A DNA stretch of 7,648 bases from JBFWIL01 sp050256015 (GTDB taxonomy: Bacteria > Bacteroidota > Bacteroidia > Bacteroidales > Prolixibacteraceae). The stretch is taken from the NCBI GenBank assembly GCA_050256015.1, contig JBFWIL010000125.1, positions 1 through 7,648 of the forward strand, written 5' to 3'. The translations under genes were made by a program, and so were the position numbers. The notes under the pieces were generated by a model. It was given only the letters and a program-made list of their open reading frames with translations, made no database searches and was not told where the DNA came from. Position 1 is the first letter of the stretch. Each line of letters starts with the position of its first letter. Below are positions 4,646-7,648 of the stretch, piece after piece.

Positions 4646-7600
4646 ATGAAAAAAAAACAATTGTTAATTGTTTCCAGGCTAATTGCATTCTGGAAATCAA
4701 AGTTATTTTTAACTATGAGACTAACATTGCTAGCTATCCTCCTGGCGGTGTTTCAGGGATTCGCTTTAAACACTTACGCGCAAAACACCAAACTTACGCT
4801 CAAGATGGAGAACACCACCATCAAGAAGGTACTGAACAGCATTGAGGAACAAACGGACTTCTTCTTTTTATACAACAGTAAGCTGATTGACGTGGAGCAA
4901 AAAGTGACCATCGATATTCAGGGACAGAATATTAAAAATGTTCTGGAACAAGTTTTTACCGGTACTGGTATTAATTACGAGATCCTGGACCGGCAAATCC
5001 TGCTTTCAAGCCGGAACGTCAACATGCAACAACCGGCACAACTTTCTGTAAAAGGGCAGGTAACTGACTCTCAGGGAGCTCCGCTTCCCGGCGTCACTGT
5101 GGTTGTAAAAGGAACTACAAAAGGAACAATTACCGATGCAGACGGAAATTATTCACTTATGAATGTCCCTAATGATGCGATCCTGGTCTTCTCCTTTGTC
5201 GGCATGAGGAGCCAAGAAATACCAGTAGCCGGGAAGCAAAATATCAATGTTGCCATGGAAGAGGAAACCATCGGACTGGAAGAGGTGGTGGCGATAGGGT
5301 ATGGAACTGTAAAAAAAGCAAATTTGACCGGATCAGTTGCCAACGTCAACGCTGAAAAACTGAATACGCAAAGTAATACCACTATAGGTCAGGCATTGCA
5401 AGGTAAGATTGCCGGCGTTGATATCGTTTCTCAAGGTGGACTGCCTGGCTCGAGTGTTCGTGTCATGATTCGCGGTATAGGTACTTTAAACGAGTCCGCT
5501 CCGCTTTATGTTGTCGATGGAATGTATATGGATGGCATCGACCATATTAATCCAAATGACATTGCTACCATCGACGTATTGAAAGATGCTTCATCTGCCG
5601 CTATTTATGGTTCGCGTGCCGCCAATGGTGTAGTCATTATTACAACAAAAAAAGGCTCTTTTACCGATGGCAAGCCAATTATCGACTTTTCAGTTAACGC
5701 AGGTGTTAGTGCTCCATCTAAATATTTGGATCTCCTGGATGCCAAAGGATGGGCAGAGGTGACAACTGTTGCAAGAGAGGCTGTTGGATATGGGGCTCTG
5801 GAAATGGCAACAGATTTAGATTCAAAAGAGGATAATGATTGGCAAGACATTATCATGGATCCAGCGCTAGTACAAAATTATAATTTGTCAATAAAAGGTG
5901 CCGGGAAATATTCCACTTATTATAATAGTATTGGCTATACCAATCAGGATGGTGTAATGAAAGGAACACATTATGAGCGCTATACTTTCCAGAGCAAACT
6001 TGATTTCCATAGGGGTATATTTGAAGCTGGCACAAATGTCGTGGGGAGCTATGACCAATCCAATCCTTTACTTTCTGATATTCGTGGTGGTCAGGTAGGA
6101 CATGCCTTACTGGCTATTCCTACTTTATCAAAATATGATGAAAACAATGCTGGTGGCTACGGAGCGTCGTATGGTGACGTTGTCAACCTTTTCCATCCAC
6201 TGGGTATGGTAGATGACAACTTGATGTCTCGACATAGTGATCACGCGAAAATATATGTAAATGCCTATCTCTCTTTGGAATTTATAAAGGGGCTCAAGTA
6301 TAAACTGAACTTTACACCAGATTTTCAGTTCTATCGTTATAATGAATACCAAGGTATCTATGATTTCGGACTGAACACAAATGATATAACAAGTGTGGAA
6401 GAGACACAAACCAGAACGCGTAACATGTTGGTTGAGAATCTGCTCTCTTTCGACCGGACTTTTGGTAGTCACAAAATTTCTGCGTTAGGTGGATACACTT
6501 ATCAAAATTCTAAATATCGCTATTTGTGGGGCGAAGGACAAGAAATGGCAGAAGGTATCAAAGAAATTGATGGAGCAGCCAGTGGTTTGGCCGTTAGTGG
6601 AAATTCATCGCGCAGTGTATTGACATCTATCTTGGCTCGTGTATTCTATTCTTATAAAGATCGCTATTTGGTTTCAGCTTCTATCCGTCGTGATGGCTCT
6701 TCCAGGTTTGGATCTTCGCATAGACATGGCAATTTTCCATCTGTTTCAGTTGGTTGGAATATTGCGGAAGAGCGTTTCATGAAGAAATTTTCCTGGCTAG
6801 ACCAATTGAAACTAAGGGGTGGATATGGAGTGTTGGGAAATCAAGAAATCGATGACTATCAATATTCTTCTGTCGTTACAACAGGCATCAATTATCCGGA
6901 TGGCGAGGGTGGAGTGCTTCAAGGCGCCTTCCCGAAAAATTTTGCCAATTCTGATATTAAATGGGAAGAAACTGCCATGACGAATATCGGTGTTGACTTT
7001 ATGGCATTGAATAATCGCTTATCCTTGACAGCAGACGGGTATGTTAAGAACACAAAGGGTATTTTACTGGAGGTTCCTGTCCCAATTTCTACAGGAGCTG
7101 CTAACGACCCAATTCGTAATGCGGGCAAGATCCGAAATAAAGGAGTCGAGTTTAATGTTGGTTGGAACGATAGGGTGAACGAAGACTTCTCTTATAATGT
7201 AAACTTCATAGGAACATTCAACAGGAATAAGGTGGTTAAAATGGGTGAAGAGTCACAGACTATAACGAGCGGTACCATTCATGGCGGAACTTATACCTGT
7301 AAAACGCTTGCAGGATATCCCATCGCAGGTTTTTGGCTGATTGAGACGGATGGCTATTTTAATAGTGAAGCCGAAGTGCAAGCTTATTCAAAAGATGGAA
7401 CTCTTATTCAGCCGAGTGCAGAACCCGGTGACATTCGTTTCAAAGATACAAACGATGATGGCACAATTGATGATAACGACCGCGTATATTGTGGTAGCCC
7501 CTTCCCTAAGTTTACATACTCTCTTAATGGTAGCATCAATTATAAGAATTTTGACTTTTCACTTAATTTCCAAGGTGTTTCTGGCAATAAAATATACAAT

Positions 7601-7648
7601 GCAACACGTTTGGAATTGGAGGACGTAACAAGAGGTACAAACTATCTG
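4646..7648 (+). CDS. SusC/RagA-family TonB-dependent outer-membrane receptor with STN signalling domain, 3'-truncated by the window edge
   Basis: Predicted outer-membrane importer, energised by TonB, that also reports substrate binding to the FecR/sigma pair upstream. The frame is open for 1001 codons with no stop; SusC proteins usually run about 1000-1150 residues, so only the C-terminal barrel end is missing. Domains in order: a long signal peptide (1 to about 46, hydrophobic core 25-41, likely cut after TYA); STN domain about 48-121; carboxypeptidase-regulatory-like domain about 134-206 (VKGQVTDSQGAPLPGVTVVV); TonB-box-like LEEVVAIGYG (211-220); plug about 225-337, including the SusC signature PLYVVDG to ITTKKG; then the beta-barrel, with RNKGVEF and GDIRFKDTNDDGTIDDND. 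The ATG at 4646 is the only ATG in frame after a stop at 4616, and internal M24 would give a shorter signal peptide. Expected neighbour: a SusD-like lipoprotein past the window. The substrate, glycan or otherwise, cannot be told from this protein. Confidence 0.96.
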   Translation, partial: MKKKQLLIVSRLIAFWKSKLFLTMRLTLLAILLAVFQGFALNTYAQNTKLTLKMENTTIKKVLNSIEEQTDFFFLYNSKLIDVEQKVTIDIQGQNIKNVLEQVFTGTGINYEILDRQILLSSRNVNMQQPAQLSVKGQVTDSQGAPLPGVTVVVKGTTKGTITDADGNYSLMNVPNDAILVFSFVGMRSQEIPVAGKQNINVAMEEETIGLEEVVAIGYGTVKKANLTGSVANVNAEKLNTQSNTTIGQALQGKIAGVDIVSQGGLPGSSVRVMIRGIGTLNESAPLYVVDGMYMDGIDHINPNDIATIDVLKDASSAAIYGSRAANGVVIITTKKGSFTDGKPIIDFSVNAGVSAPSKYLDLLDAKGWAEVTTVAREAVGYGALEMATDLDSKEDNDWQDIIMDPALVQNYNLSIKGAGKYSTYYNSIGYTNQDGVMKGTHYERYTFQSKLDFHRGIFEAGTNVVGSYDQSNPLLSDIRGGQVGHALLAIPTLSKYDENNAGGYGASYGDVVNLFHPLGMVDDNLMSRHSDHAKIYVNAYLSLEFIKGLKYKLNFTPDFQFYRYNEYQGIYDFGLNTNDITSVEETQTRTRNMLVENLLSFDRTFGSHKISALGGYTYQNSKYRYLWGEGQEMAEGIKEIDGAASGLAVSGNSSRSVLTSILARVFYSYKDRYLVSASIRRDGSSRFGSSHRHGNFPSVSVGWNIAEERFMKKFSWLDQLKLRGGYGVLGNQEIDDYQYSSVVTTGINYPDGEGGVLQGAFPKNFANSDIKWEETAMTNIGVDFMALNNRLSLTADGYVKNTKGILLEVPVPISTGAANDPIRNAGKIRNKGVEFNVGWNDRVNEDFSYNVNFIGTFNRNKVVKMGEESQTITSGTIHGGTYTCKTLAGYPIAGFWLIETDGYFNSEAEVQAYSKDGTLIQPSAEPGDIRFKDTNDDGTIDDNDRVYCGSPFPKFTYSLNGSINYKNFDFSLNFQGVSGNKIYNATRLELEDVTRGTNYL

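Noticed and set aside
4418..4660. 80-codon open frame on the - strand across the susC leader
   Set aside because: Its translation is low-complexity and Phe/Cys/Ser-rich with no recognisable domain, and it would run through the hairpins and into the receptor start.
7341..7628. 95-codon + strand frame near the right edge
   Set aside because: It lies in another frame within the receptor gene, whose own frame gives conserved SusC motifs throughout.
4646..7648. Possible frameshift or pseudogene in the receptor gene
   Set aside because: Reading codon by codon gives 1001 uninterrupted codons in one frame, with all SusC landmarks in order.
1..7648. CRISPR arrays, tRNA or rRNA genes, insertion sequences
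   Set aside because: No regularly spaced repeats, cloverleaf-like segments, transposase sequence or terminal repeats were seen on either strand.

Overview
The window reads as a chromosomal segment of a Bacteroidota bacterium, most likely Bacteroidales. The evidence is a SusC/RagA-type TonB-dependent receptor with an N-terminal STN domain, a Bacteroidetes-type ECF sigma factor with its FecR-like anti-sigma factor, a TAnnTTTG promoter match, and start codons without Shine-Dalgarno sites. All genes found lie on the + strand. I cannot name the genus from this sequence.

Region 1 (1-2511) is a tRNA-modification pair. It holds a MiaB-type methylthiotransferase, cut off at its 5' end by the window edge, and a complete MtaB. 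They overlap by ATGA and are probably co-transcribed. Both enzymes add a methylthio group to modified adenosine 37 of tRNAs, MiaB on i6A and MtaB on t6A. The DNA here is visibly richer in G+C than what follows.

Region 2 (2512-7648) is a cell-surface signalling and nutrient-uptake locus. In order it holds an ECF sigma factor (TTG start just behind a TAnnTTTG match), a 201-base gap with a 13-bp inverted repeat, a single-pass FecR-like anti-sigma factor, a 229-base leader with two hairpins, and a SusC-like outer-membrane receptor that stays open for 1001 codons to the window end. From knowledge of such loci, substrate at the receptor is sensed through its periplasmic STN domain. That domain contacts the periplasmic part of the FecR protein, which then frees the sigma factor to transcribe the receptor and its partners. 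A SusD-like lipoprotein and catabolic enzymes would be expected just past the right edge, so the substrate cannot be told from this window.

I found no tRNA, rRNA, CRISPR array, transposase or attachment site, and no convincing new gene system. The less explained parts are the non-coding segments: the structured leader before susC, the inverted repeat between sigma and anti-sigma genes, and the unusual MiaB subtype.
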